This document shows, in pieces, positions 1 to 12,205 of a stretch of 64,000 bases of DNA. The notes below the pieces were generated by a model. The model had not been told where the DNA came from, did not search any database, and worked only from the letters and a program-made list of their open reading frames with translations. The stretch lies in NCBI GenBank assembly GCA_027574665.1, contig CM050668.1:7092001-7156000 (forward strand), written 5' to 3'. The first letter of the stretch is position 1; each line of letters begins with the position of its first letter. The position numbers were made by a program, and so were the translations under genes. This stretch comes from Rhynochetos jubatus (lineage: Eukaryota; Chordata; Aves; Eurypygiformes; Rhynochetidae).

Positions 1-39
1 CAGCATGCCGGCGGCTCGCAGGGCAGCCGCTCTATCCAT
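1..39 (-). CDS. KSR1: KSR1 first coding exon (5' part only; continues past the left edge)
   Basis: On the minus strand an ATG at 39-37 opens MDRAAALRAAGML, which runs off the window. Human KSR1, as I recall it, begins MDRAALRAAAMGEKK, so 10 or more of the first 12 residues agree after one small shift. KSR1 (kinase suppressor of Ras 1) is a pseudokinase scaffold that binds RAF, MEK and ERK and brings them to the plasma membrane. None of its domains is inside this window. The start context is good (G at -3 and G at +4). It lies in a CpG island and on the same strand as WSB1, in the order I recall for human 17q11.2. The short match is the main weakness; context makes the call fairly secure. Confidence 0.85.
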   Translation of the reverse strand, partial: MDRAAALRAAGML

Positions 40-49
40 TCCTCGGCAT
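32..49 (-). promoter_or_regulatory. Five-codon upstream ORF overlapping the KSR1 start codon
   Basis: An ATG at 49-47 opens MPRNG followed by TAG at 34-32. The frame therefore overlaps the KSR1 start codon (39-37) and ends seven bases downstream of that ATG's first base. Its own context is weak (C at -3, C at +4), so leaky scanning would be expected. A short overlapping upstream ORF usually lowers initiation at the main start. Whether it is transcribed depends on the true start site, which is not visible. Confidence 0.5.
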
Positions 50-620
50 CAGGGAGGCCGGGGAGGAGAGGCGGCGGAGGGGGGAGCAGCAAGGAGGGAG
101 GGCGGGCAACCGGCGGTTCGCTCCGCTCCGCCCCGCCTCTCCTCTCCGGGCAATTACCGCGCATTAACATGCACGCCGGCGAGGCACCGCGGGCGCGGCC
201 GGACCGCGCAGGCGGCTGCTGCTCCGCGAGGGGGCGCGGCGCATGCTCCACCCCTCCACCCGCCTCAGCCTGGCAGCGCCCGCCGCAGCGCCCCCCTGCG
301 CCCCGCAGCACCCCGCAGCACCTCGCAGCGCCCTCCTCAGCACCCGCCTCAGCCCCGCAGCGCCCGCCTCAGTGCCCTCCTCAGCAGCCACCTCAGCCCC
401 GCAGCGCCCGCCTCAGCGTCCTCCTCAGCCCTGCAGTGCGCACCTCAGCGCCCGCCTCAGCGCCCTCCTCAGCAGCCGCATCAGCCCCGCAGCGCCCGCC
501 TCAGTGCCCTCCTCGGCCCCGCAGTGCGCGCCTCAGCACCCGCCTCAGCCCCGCAGCGCCTACCTCAGCCCTCCTGCAGGTAGGTCGGGATTTGTGGCTC
601 GCCCTGGAGGAGCCCACTGC
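40..620 (-). promoter_or_regulatory. KSR1: CpG island: KSR1 promoter and 5' untranslated region
   Basis: The stretch is very GC-rich with dense CpG and ends abruptly near 620, where base composition falls to the local level. It directly precedes the KSR1 start on the minus strand, so it should hold the core promoter and 5' untranslated region. No TATA box is obvious, as expected for an island promoter. The transcription start cannot be placed from sequence. The upstream half is occupied by a GC-rich minisatellite. Confidence 0.75.
250..578. repeat. GC-rich minisatellite with a 12-base unit ending CCTCAG
   Basis: On the plus strand the stretch is built from 12-base units such as CGCCCGCCTCAG, CGCCCTCCTCAG and CAGCCACCTCAG, with an extra 8-base CCCCGCAG in some copies making 20-base units. 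The longer motif CCCCGCAGCGCC recurs at 353, 397, 485 and 549, spaced 44, 88 and 64 bases. The first ~70 bases are a looser variant. All long plus-strand frames here are reading frames through the repeat. Confidence 0.85.
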
Positions 621-1115
621 GCCGGTCTACTGAAGGAAAAAGGGTCAGGGGCAGTGCGGGGCATGGCCAAGCCCCCAGGAGGTGTGAGGACCTGGCTGGT
701 GGGCGCAGCCTCTCGCTGTGGACGAGGGGTCCAGCCAAGGCCCTTGCGCGTTTGGGTGCTGGAAGGAGTGCTGTGTGCAGCACGATGAGATGAGCCATCT
801 GTGTGTCTGCAGACACTAAATGCCACAAGGACCTTAAGGTCCAGAGGTTAAAAACAGCATCAAAGCGGCATGGCGTGCTTTCAGCACTATCCCACAGAGG
901 CCCCATATGCGTTTCAGGACGGGGTGGGCTGCTGTGGCCATGGCACAGCCAGAGCTGCTGGGGCTGGAGTCTGTGGTGTGGCATGAGCAGTTATGGAGCT
1001 CACTGACTGTGCCTGGTGACGTCTGTGCCATTGCACCAGCACAACCCCGGTGTTAGCTATAAACAAGTCACTAAAGCCATAGGGTTTTCCTAAAATAGCC
1101 TTTCCCAAATGTTCT
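580..1115. other. Intergenic, KSR1 upstream flank
   Basis: CpG density drops after about 620. A consensus-like plus-strand splice donor (CTGCAG followed by GTAGGT) sits at the 579/580 boundary. Apart from that I see no exon, RNA gene or repeat in this stretch. Confidence 0.5.
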
Positions 1116-1136
1116 ATAAATTGATCAGGTACATGT

Positions 1137-1520
1137 TTTATTTGACATAAACATTTATTTAGTAAAGGGTAAGTGTGGGTCCAGTACATGAAGTGGGCAT
1201 TATTATAAACATCTTTTAGTGAATATAAACACTTGAGTGCCATAGTTGTGTGAGTTCATTCGTCCCAGGAGTAGGAGGGAACTTTATTATGGCCTTGTGG
1301 AACCACTCTGGTTTCAGCTTTCCCAATGCAAACTCTTGAAAAATGGTATAAGGAACTGCATTGCAGGTGCGTTTGGTTGCGTATCCTAACTGTCCGATGG
1401 ACTCGCCCAGGCGGGAGACGTCAGTGCAGGAATCACGCATCTCCCAGTTGTTAGAATAGCTAGCATTGTTCATCTGACATGAGGGATCCAGAAAGGCAGT
1501 TTGGTTGCATCCTGCTGACA
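1137..1520 (-). other. Exon-like block: possible terminal exon of an unknown minus-strand transcript
   Basis: After an acceptor-like TGTCAGCAG (about 1522-1514) a minus-strand frame stays open to a stop at 1218-1216. The frame contains DPSCQMNNAS, SCTDVSRLGESIG and GKLKPEWFHK, which I do not recognise. It has several cysteines and two N-glycosylation sequons (NQT, NAS). About 60 and 75 bases beyond the stop are two AATAAA hexamers on the same strand (1159-1154 and 1142-1137). The block is locally CpG-rich compared with its flanks, as coding exons often are, though it is also within 1 kb of a CpG island. It could be the last exon of an unannotated gene, a fragment of an old retrocopy, or chance. 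Confidence 0.3.
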
Positions 1521-3611
1521 CAAGATAGTCTCCTTAACTTGGACTGGATTGACACCAGGTTTTAAAAGCTAAAATGACATCTGAGCCACATGTGACAATA
1601 CAGAAGAGAGTTTTATGCAAATAAAAGGGGGAAAACACTATGAATATAGGACATGAGGCAGTGGGGCAGGACAAATCAGCTGACACTGAGCTGTTTTTCT
1701 CATGGTTAGTTGGATACTGGTATCCACATTAATTTGTGTGCATTTGCATCAAGTAGTGTGGCATATGCTGTTTAGTAATTTTCTTAAGAATGTGGGTCAG
1801 GTTAAGTATTTGACTTCATTGTCATTATTCACATGCTGTAAATTTCATACGCACTAAGGGCTTTGCTGGATTAGGGTTTAATTACTTTGCCATCTGATGA
1901 GTCCTGTGGTTTTGGGAAAGTAACTTCTTTTGCTTATTACCTCCATATTTCTGACCTTGTGAAAAAGTCTTTATCTACCTCCTCTTAGGGGCACTGGAAG
2001 TTTAGCACCGGAGGTTTTAGTCTGTAGAACTCTGACAGACTGAGACCTCAAATGCAGGTGACCGTGGAACTGGGAAATAAACTATTAATAGGGATGTTAT
2101 TCTTGTAGACATTCTCTATACCCAGCAAAGAACTTGCTAATAGACAAGAAACCGAGTGTATTGTGTAAGAAAGCAAACTAGGAAAACTGTGGGCTGTGCA
2201 TCACAAGATACTTGGCATTCTCCGCAAGCGTTTGTGTTCGGCGTTGGGAGTGCCGGCCTCATTAACTGGCTACCATAAGTGGGCAGCATTCCAGTCCCAG
2301 CACACAAGACTGCCCTCCAGGCCTGCATGGAAAAATGTGCTGACTAAACACTCCATACGCACCATGCATTCATGTTCCTGCCCACAATGCTCGCTGGCTC
2401 CGTGGTGTTCGTGAGGCTGTCGCATTCACAGGAGAAATGGGCAATGTCTAAGTGCTCTTCTGTGGAAGCAAGTGAGCTGTTCTCACTTGAGCTAACCGCT
2501 TTGATTCCAGTAGCAAGGCTGAGAGAAGAGGCAGAGGTGCATATGCTGAACCACAGGGAACCATTGTCTTATGCCAAGATGAGCACAGAACTGTGTTATC
2601 ACAGGACTGCAACCTTGGGTGTCCCACAGAGTTGCATCCTGCGTCATCCAGGGTGTCCACGGAACAGGTGTGATAGTGAGGTACCAGGATCAGATATCTG
2701 TGAACATGGGAGTGGCGAGGGAGTGTAGGTTTTGTGATTTCATGGATGAGGCCAGCAGGATTTCATAGGGAGTGTATTCCTTTTTCTGGGCTCACAAAAC
2801 CAGCCATGACAGAGCATTCCCACGCACTGTTCTTATGATGGGGCACAGGTTCTATTAAACTGTCACACACATCTATGTTCAGGTCTTTAATTCCTTAAAC
2901 ACGCTGTGTTTCATGTGAGGTCTGTGTTGAGAATGTGTATTGGAGAATGCAGCTCAGAATGGGGGGAAAAAATCATTCCAACCTCATTAGCATTTTCGCC
3001 TAATCAGCAATATTTCCTAGCATCTCACATCTTGTATAGGCAATTTAAAATTCTACCATGTTGATCCTGTTGTGATTTTTTTCATGGTCTTTGCCTTGAA
3101 TACAAAGATACAGAAAGTAATGGAAAGTATTTCCATTGGCAATTAAATTCAGGTTGGTGTTTCACCGCAGACTTTGTGTGTAATCTTGATAAGTTGTCTG
3201 GAATTTCAGCACTTTGTCTATAAGAAAAGGGGGATAAACCCACTGCTTTATCAGAGATTTTGAAAATAGAAATACAGGGGCTGGGCAATACTGGAAGGAC
3301 CACGTGAGCACACTGCATGAGCTGTTTTGCCCAGAGGCTCAGGGAAGTAACATTTTTCATGCTGTACATTATACATTTATTGATGCACTTGTTAGGACTT
3401 TTTCTTGACTGTTCAGCATGTGTGTGGTACACATATGCACTGCATTCTGTAAAGGAAAACAACTTCTTTCTTGAATCAGGGAATCCACAAACACACTGTG
3501 TCTTTCATTCCAGTGGGAAGTGTACAGTGGCCTTTTTTGCATATCAAAAACCAACAATGGTTTTGAAAACAACAGTAAAATGTGGAATGACTAAACTGGA
3601 TCAGAGCAACA

Positions 3612-3662
3612 TGTCCTTGGTTAAGGCACTGACCTAGGGACTGAAAGGCTGTCTCTTCCCCA
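3612..3662 (+). repeat. Possible MIR (CORE-SINE) fragment
   Basis: CTTGGTTAAGGCACTGACCT followed by AGGGACTGAAAGG resembles the tRNA-derived head of MIR (GTGGTTAAGAGCACTGGACT). Only about 50 bases align by eye, so this is tentative. Confidence 0.3.
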
Positions 3663-5708
3663 CTGCCCCCCATATCTCTTGCCCACACAGACCAAGTTCT
3701 CTGGGACAAGAACTTTCCTTTGCTAACTACCACAATGAAGTCCTAATCTTGCTAATCACCTCTAGGAAGTCCTGCCCTATAGACCGTATCAAGGGTCTTC
3801 AGCTCAGTAACATAAGCTCACTGGAAAAAAGCAAAGAAGACCTTTATTCTTTTTTTCCCTGAAGAAAGAAAAGCACTGATGCATTTCACATGCTGCTCTT
3901 ATGAAAAGCTTCTATTACCTTTTTAGCTAGCTTGCCCCAATTTCATTCAGCTATCACAACACTGAATTTAGATGATGAGACTGAATTACTCTATTTGATG
4001 TGTTTAACACATAATAGAAACCTGTTTTAAGAAAATGCAGTGTTGGGATTTGACGAGCTGAAATGTTAGGTGTTTCAGATAAAAGAGGCCTATATTACCG
4101 ATGATTTTCCCCTCAAAGGCTTCCTCCTACACAGACAGTAAGAGTATTCCTTTCCTATTGCAGCACAGCACAATAAAACACAGTAGTTCTGGCATGCTTG
4201 TCTGCTGTGAAGTTAAGAAACTTAAGTCCTATTTTTAGACATGCTGCTGGATATTCTTTTTAGGATACACAGAGGAAGTGAAGATGGTGGTCATGGGACA
4301 AATCCTCACCATTTTCCCCAGTTTAAATATCTTCATTGCCTGCAACTAAGCTAAACCAGTTTGTACCAGTTTAAGATTTGGCCTTCACCTTTAAGAAAAT
4401 TTTTAGCATAGGTCCACTTCTTCCACAGACCTTTTCCCGCTCAGCTGTCCGTTTGGTGAGCCTCATGCACAAGTTACAGTAGAAGCCACGCTGGGCAGGC
4501 AAAACACCCACTCCTTGCTGTCTGCTTATTTTGTCCTTCTTTTGTATCACCTGTCATCAGAGAAGCCAGGAATTTGATAGGACTCTTCTGTCAGTTGAAA
4601 TGGCAAGGTCAAAGCAAGCTGTGGAACAGCAAATCCACAGGTTTGACAGTAGTGTATACCAATGAGACATGCACAGTCGCAGGAAACTGAACTGTGTGCT
4701 GAGGATAATGGAGGAAGAAATGTGAAAATTAAACATCATGGTTTTTCCTAAAAATCCTTTTGTCTTGCTCCACAAATGGAGGACACGAGACTAGCAGTGT
4801 AGCTACACACTGTTTTCTGTAGACAGGTCAATGGAAAGGAACTTTGAAATGGGACTGTAACGAGGATCACTGGAGTGATGTGTTCATCTCACAAGACCTC
4901 ACCTCCTGATGTCACATGACCAAGTAAGACTAGCAGCTGTCACAGCAACCGAAAACTTTCTAGTTTTAAGAAAGCTTGAACATGCAAACTTTAATAATCC
5001 GTATTAAAAAAATCTTAACATTTATTTTTAGGAAAGTCTCATGGGTTTTGCAGGCTTGCCGTAGCATTAGCTGTGTTGCAATAATGCTGCCTTTTCTCTG
5101 CTGTTTATCACCAGTCTCTGCTGTTTAGACTATAAACTGTTCAGGGCAGGAAGTGTCTTTTACTCTCTGCTTGCTCGGCAATGCCTGCATCTCAGCTAGA
5201 AGCCTCTAAGCTCTGCTCTAATGTAAATACTAAATAATGATAGTCAGAGAGGACTTAGCCCCCACCCCACTTGAAGGCCTGCCAGTCGGCGGGGTTTGTT
5301 CTAGCAGCAGACGTGCCAACCGTGAAAAGTGACAAATTCTGTTGGCGAAAGATATTCATAGGTCTAACAAGGATAAGAAACACCCACCTCTAGAAACAGA
5401 GGCTTATGTCTCTCCGAGGATAAACACACCCAAGATTGACTCATGCTGGCATAATCCCCTTGTGCAATTTGTATATTGGCATTAGATGTGTGTGAGGCAA
5501 AAAGACAAATATTTGGTTAACAAAACAACACAGGGATAATAAAAAATAATTAGGCAACTTTACCTCTCAAAACGCTGCAGCAGGTGAGCTGCTGCTCTTC
5601 CCCTCAGACAGGCGTGCCCATCCCTGCAAGCAGAGCTTCCTCATGTTTGTTTTATCTGCAGCAAAGTAACCAGTTCATTTGGTTAAATGTTCTGAGAGTA
5701 AAAATAAC

Positions 5709-5727
5709 AAATAAATAAATAAATAAA
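5709..5727. repeat. (AAAT)n microsatellite
   Basis: About five tandem copies of AAAT in an A-rich stretch. Too short to be of special note. Confidence 0.8.
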
Positions 5728-8700
5728 GTCTAGTAACCCACAGTCTGGCACAGGAGGGGGTATACACTGTGTTGGAAAAAGCAGGCTCATGTTCCACAAG
5801 AGAGCTTTGTCAAGTGTATTGCATAAGGAGATTACAGCCCCGAGTCTGAAACACGGCTGAAGGTTTTAGCTGGTTTTGCCTCTGTCATTAGCATGATGCT
5901 GAACTGCATCACAGCAGCCCCATTTTCATCTGTGTGAAAAAGGCTTGAGGTCCATCATCACATTTTTCAGAGCTGTTACCCCACATGGCTATTAGCTTCA
6001 TTCCCCCAAGCCCTTTCTTGTTGTTTTAAATAAAGGGAAAGGAGTTGGACGGGTTAATCATCTGTTCACATTATACTCTCTGCTCTTGGATTTGTTTGAT
6101 GTGACAGGCCTATAGAAAGGACATGAGTCCAGATTCTGCTGTGCACGCCCTGAGTAAGGCTTGTCCCACATTCAGTGTTTTGGCAATGTAGTTATGTTGA
6201 TTAGCAAAATGAGGAAAAATTCCTCACACCCCTGTGTGCTGTACTTCTGTCAGCAGGACTCAGACTCAATGCCAGTTTTGCTGGCAAAAACTAAAAAACC
6301 CCCAAACTTTTCCTGATGCAGCCTCTTGTGTGTGCAGACAGATTTTGCCACCAGTTCTGTGGGAGGCCTCACTTCCAGTTCTGCAACTCTTCTTCCACAT
6401 CTGCATGTACAGTGCCTCAGAAGTGGGGTGGCCACATATGTTTCTCAAGTGATTCATTATGTCTGTCATCGCACACCTAGCAAGAAGGCTGTCCTGGGAT
6501 CATCAGGGCCAGCTGGATAGTCCACATCCCTTTCCATGGGAGGAGCCGGACCACAGAGACTGCTGGAGCCAACATCACATTCTTCGCAAGATTCACCTGC
6601 ACATCTGGTGCAGCTGAGTCCCTCCACTGTAGATGGTGGGGCCCAGGGACAGCTATAACCAGCTGCTACTTGTGAAACACAGGTAAAGTTTCTTTCCCTT
6701 AAGCATTCTTGTGTGTGTCTAGAGCCTGGATAGACTAACATCTCTGTTTTAGAAGAGCTGCAAGAATCCCACATAGATAAAAATGGAAGTAACTGGCTTT
6801 CGCAGCTTTCTAGAAGTTGAGACACTGTGAAATAGGCTGGGCCAAATGACATTAGTGGATGATCAGTTCAAATGCATCTGATGATTGGCATTGCCTGTTG
6901 AGTTCCTTCATAGGAGGCGCAACTCTGCAGGCAACTGCCTGTGTGTTTTGGTGTTCCTCCTGGCCTTGCAGCTCACTCCTGCTCTACTGAGTCAGGCTTT
7001 TGGAGACCAGGTCTGTGAAAATCCTGCAGATAGTTTAAAGGAAACTTGTGTCATTATTATGAATATTTGAAAGCTCAAACCTGTCCCCTGAAAAAAACTG
7101 CCTCAGTGGTAGGTCACTACAGTGCAGATAATAGAAAGGACATTTTATTCACCTATCAATCATTCCACCTCTGGAGTTGAGAATTAATCTGCAGAAGGAA
7201 AAGCAAACACTGATCTTTTGCTCCTTCCGATTCAAAGTCCTTTGAAATCACTGTCTTCCCAGTCACTAAGTTTTGGATTAGGTCCTTGTTCTGCCTTCCT
7301 TTCCCCTGTCCCTACAGTACCATGAAAATTCAGGCTGTTTCTCTTTACTTCCTTCCTCTTCATAAAATGTCTAATAATCAGCCATCTGGTGTCCAAGATG
7401 CCTTGAGTATTAGGGCATTTCCTTTATCCAGGGGAGGTTTGTGAGAAGAAAGATAAATGTGTTCATGACCCATCCCTGCTGTGTGCTGATTAGGGTCTGG
7501 CATTTTCTTTGTTCACAATGATTACTGTAGCACTTAATTGTTTGGTACAGAAACATATTTAAAGGGAGAATCTTAATTTCTGGTCTAGCAGATTTCATGA
7601 CATTATTTAACTGTTCTTAATGAGAATTCTGTATAACGAAATATAGAGGCAAAGGGAGATCTATAGAAAATAGTGCACATCCTAAAGAACTGCAGTCTGG
7701 GTTCATTCTCATTTTAATTCTGGCTCACAGTGGCACCCTACTTTTCAGAACTAAAAGCTAGCTCATAAAATTAACCCCTTCCTTTCATTCTGTGTGGCAG
7801 ACTGTCTTTCTGCATGTCAGAGACCTGAAGCTGCAATATAAACCGTGTGCAGGGCTCTGTTCAAGTCAGTGACAGTCCCTGAGGAACAAAGGTTCTATGT
7901 ACCATGCTTTGTAAAACTGGGTCAGGTCTCAAGGTAGCCCATGGATTGAGATTCAAGTTGAAGAGGAAAATATTGAAGGGCACAGAGAAATTGTGACAGA
8001 GCATCCACTGGACCATTGCGTTCTTTTAAAACAAAGCCTGGAGGGAGAGGGCAAGTCAGACTAAAATAAGAACAAAAACAGCAGGAAGAATCTGCCATCT
8101 TAGCTCTTAAGTGAAAGGCAAAGAAAAGAACTACCCCTTTTATTCTGTGATGACTTAAAGACCAAGTTCTTGACATAAATTAGGTTTGTATCTTGATTTG
8201 TGAGCCCTTAGGAGTTGCAAATTTTTGTTGCCTTGACTGTGGTAGCATGAAGAGATGCCAGTAAGGTACTGTTCATAGTCACAGAACGATACTCCCTTCT
8301 CATCAGGCTGTGGCCAATCACCAGACGTTTGTACCAGGAGTTTTCACTTGATGGTGTGTCTATAAATAGTAAACAATTTTGGTCAAACAGGAGTTTGTCA
8401 GGTGAAAGTGAAGTAAGAAGAGATGTCCTTAAAATACCTCCAGGGTGTTTCTGTACACCTTGGTTCTCAGCAAACAAATATTTATAACTCTTGTATTTCG
8501 TTTGAAAGTCACCTTTAAGGGCATGTTGTATCCAAATCCCTGCTTGAACTCTGCATACAGTTCAGACTGTGGATTATGGTAGTCATACCATATTTAAGCT
8601 ATTTAGTGCATCCATGAATTAACCAGCTCATAATATACATTAGCATGAGTGCAAGAAGTAATAAGAGAGCGTACACTTTCTGTGCAAGATTCTGCAAAAC

Positions 8701-11700
8701 TTCCTTTAAATAGAAACATTTGTCTCAGTCAGTGTAAAGACGCGGGGCTTCATGCATATACTTAACTTCTCACACAGCAGATAGTTGCTGCCCAAACTAC
8801 TCACCCAGCACAAGTGTACACGTAGACAAATCTTTTTCTGATGATGCTACAGAAAATAGTGAACCACATATTCTGCAGCCTACTCACAGTGAAAGTCTTT
8901 GTAAAATCCAATGAGCATAATTTTTACATTATAACATTTGACTTAAGTTGCTCATTTTGAAAGCATACCGTGGTAGAAATGCTCTCAATTTTGGTTCTGT
9001 GGTTATAATGTATGATATGCCTAAACATGTAATCATGATAGTTGGAATAAAGTCTTGTAGACTAGACCATTTTAGACACATAGAGGCAATTGAAAACCAT
9101 ACGCCTAGAAGGCTGAGTTTTGATCCCCTTGGTGTCAAAAAGCTTTTGAGCAGTTTGTGCTGACACTTATACTAACCTTTTCCTGCAACAGTCACTAGCA
9201 GACACTGTTAGTCAGTTATATTTATGGCTGGTCATTTTAAGTGCTTCATGGTCCTGCTTCAGTGCTGTGGACATTCTGGGGAGGCAGGATGGGTAAGGTC
9301 TAGACAATCTGAAATCCTGGGCTGTAAAACTGAGATGCACGGTGTTATGTTATAGCTCCTGATACTGGCCCTGACTCAGCCAAGGTTTTTAAACACTAGT
9401 TGTCCTGCTAAAGTCAGGCTTGGAGATACACTTTTGTGTCTTTCTGAATCAGGGCACATACATTACAAGGTGATTTAGAAATCCAGCTCTGAACTGATTC
9501 TCATTTTGCAGTGGTCAAGCTTTTATTCCTAAGCTGCATTCTTCTGAGTGGTGTGGGCACACTGCAGTCACACTGCAATCTCAGTACTGCAGTCCTGCTC
9601 TTCTGCCACTTCCCGGCAAAGAGCACAGCCTGCTGATGAGGCTCGTACAGACACCAGGGGTGGGTGGCACTGCTCTGGACTTAGAAACACCCCCATCGAC
9701 AGAAAGTGCTAGAAAACACAGCCTAACTCACTACCCTGTTTCTGTCAGTAGACACTAGTGTGGTAGGGCTCAGCTGCCCCAGTTCTGCACAAATGTACAC
9801 TCTCATCTTGCTGGCATTGTCTGGAGAGAGAACGGTCATGGCCAGTTCTTGTCAGTGTTGAATTCAGTCTCTTGGTTTTCTGCTAACTCTTCTTCCTCAT
9901 TTTCCATCACAATCATCGACTTTCTCAATAACACCATCTCTGGAAATGGTTTGCACCGGAAGCAAGATAAGCAGAACATGAATGCTAGCAGGACCTGAGC
10001 CAAAGTTTTGAAAATTCTGGCTCTCACCCCACAGCAACCAAATAGGAAGCTCTTTGCATTCATGGCAAACAAATGTACAGGAAAGGACAAAGTAAACCTT
10101 TACCACTTTCCCTCATATTTGAGCTTAGTTTTTCCTGATTCAGCAGCTCACGTGTCTTTACCACTGCTCTCACTGCAAAATCAAAGAATTCAGCCAGTTG
10201 AGAAACAGTCAGCTGGCCCTGGCTACTGCCTGTTTCTGCAGTTCACAAGATACAAGTCCCCATTGTTTCCTGATGGGGAATATTACCTGACAAGACCTGA
10301 GCACTTGATCACAATAAGGACAGAGGTCTCAGTGCAGGAAATGAGTTTTATTCAGGACGTTGCATAAGCATAGAGTTAATTTTAAGTCCGTATTTACGTG
10401 CTACTACAGCAGTCAGTAGGACAGAAACAGTTACACTGAAGTCAGCTTAGTATCTGAGTTCAATTGCTACTGCACACTGCCTAAGCACACTTTCAGGTGC
10501 TGACTTGGCAAGGAACACAAACCAGCACAGGTGTTAAGTACTTTGCTAAATCAGAGCTGGTAGTACATTTTCTCGCTCTGGATTGTTTCACTCCATTCAC
10601 AGAAGAAAGGTGGAAGAAACACAGCTTTTGCCATTGGAATGATCCCTGTGCACCCCAAACTGGAAGTTATTTTCATTAGGAGCAAAGAGTGAGTTGAAGA
10701 AGCTAACACAGAAGGCTTCATCCTTCCACAGGGCACTGATCTGTTTAGCGTGTCTGTAAGCAGCTGTGTAGGTCCAATTCAGGGGAGAAACTCCCCTTGA
10801 CTTCAATTAGCTCATGGTCAGGTTCTGAGCAGAAGCCACAAGGCCAACTGACCTGCTTATCACTAAATAGCAGATGATTCACAGCTTCTGACTGAGAAGT
10901 CAGGAATTATAACTGCAGGTCCTGAAATTAGTGCCACTTTATTTTCTGAGCATACTAACAGGGGAGAGGAAAATCTCTCTGAAGGCAAGAACTTGTTAAA
11001 AAAAACATAGAAAATAGTTGTCTTAATCAAATAAAGCTTTTCAGTGTCTCCCGTGTGGTATGTCCTATGGGAGCTTGGCCACTCATCTTAAGAGAGAGGA
11101 CTTTTAGTCTTAGCTTGATCATCACGAAGAGGCATTTGGAAAGTTGGATCTGTCTGTACTTGGGGATGACAGCCAGTTTACACAGTCCTTTGCCTCTCTG
11201 GAATGCTGTCTCTCATCATACGCACCGATAACAAACCCCCAGCATCAGGAAGCAATACTAGCACATCCTCTTTGCAAAGCTATCTTAAAAAACAGGGGAA
11301 TTTGTTTCTGACTGAAGGAGAGTGATACCATTCCTACAACAGCCATCTGCATGCCTCTCCTGCTTCCTTCCTTGTCTTTATTCTCAACTCTTTTTATAGC
11401 CAGTGTATTTCCAAACCTGCCACACAAGATTGTGAGTTGCCAGCTCTTGCAGTTTCCGGTCACTCGCATTACACTAATGCAACATTATTTGCAGCAGCCC
11501 TCCTCCAGTGTAATTTACCAATACAACTGGAGTAACCCAGCGCATAAACACTAAGCCATGAGAGTGAAGTGGCAGAGTACAAGGAATCAAGTAGGTCAGC
11601 TACCTGAACTAATGAACCAGTAGCCTGACATGGTGTCTTTCACAACTCAGGTGCTCACGTCTCCACCATTCGATGCAGTTTTCTGTTAGTTCTTTGCTCA

Positions 11701-12050
11701 GATCAATTCCCCTCTTCCCTGTGAATAAAATCGTAGTTACAGTGAAAGGCAATGTTGGCACAAAGCAGCATGTTGTGTTTCTTTCCCATGGGAAAGTCCT
11801 CTTCAATAAAAATTGGAAATGGCTCTCAAAACCAGCAGATTCATTTTGGTAAGTCTGTCTCCTCTTCAAGTCAGAATACGTTTTTGTGTCCTGATGAACT
11901 ATGGGAAATATTCTGAACCTTTATTTAGGCAGTTCACAGAAAGAGCCTGTAACTGTAGCTTGCGGTTTGTTGGGAGTATGTGTTGCCACTCTTTTGGCTT
12001 CCAGTCAGTATAATGATGATTTTGGGAACCATTTCAAGGAAGGGAATGAT

Positions 12051-12205
12051 GACCTTGTGGTTGAGACACTGGGACTGGATGAGTCTGGTTCAGTTCCTGG
12101 CTCTTTCAGAAAGCATAGCCATGGGCAAATCATCTAATCTGCTGGCCTCCCCCATGAAGCAGAGACGATAATGTTTCCTCTGTCTGACGTGTCTATTGAA
12201 ACCAT
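12051..12205 (+). repeat. MIR (CORE-SINE) copy, old
   Basis: The stretch follows MIR from head to core: GACCTTGTGGTTGAGACACT, GTTCAGTTCCTGGCTCTTTC, then CATGGGCAAATCATCTAATC and a tail resembling the ATTAAATGAG...AGAGCACTTAG part of the CORE domain. Divergence is high, as expected for an amniote-age copy. Confidence 0.65.

Noticed and set aside
5-788. Three overlapping plus-strand frames of 154-192 codons at the left edge
   Set aside because: They are alternative readings of the GC-rich minisatellite (runs of Pro, Ala, Ser, Gln) and lie opposite the KSR1 promoter. Low complexity, no domain.
3082-3462. 126-codon minus-strand frame
   Set aside because: AT-rich, random-looking composition, no splice context or motif, and overlapped by equally long frames on the other strand.
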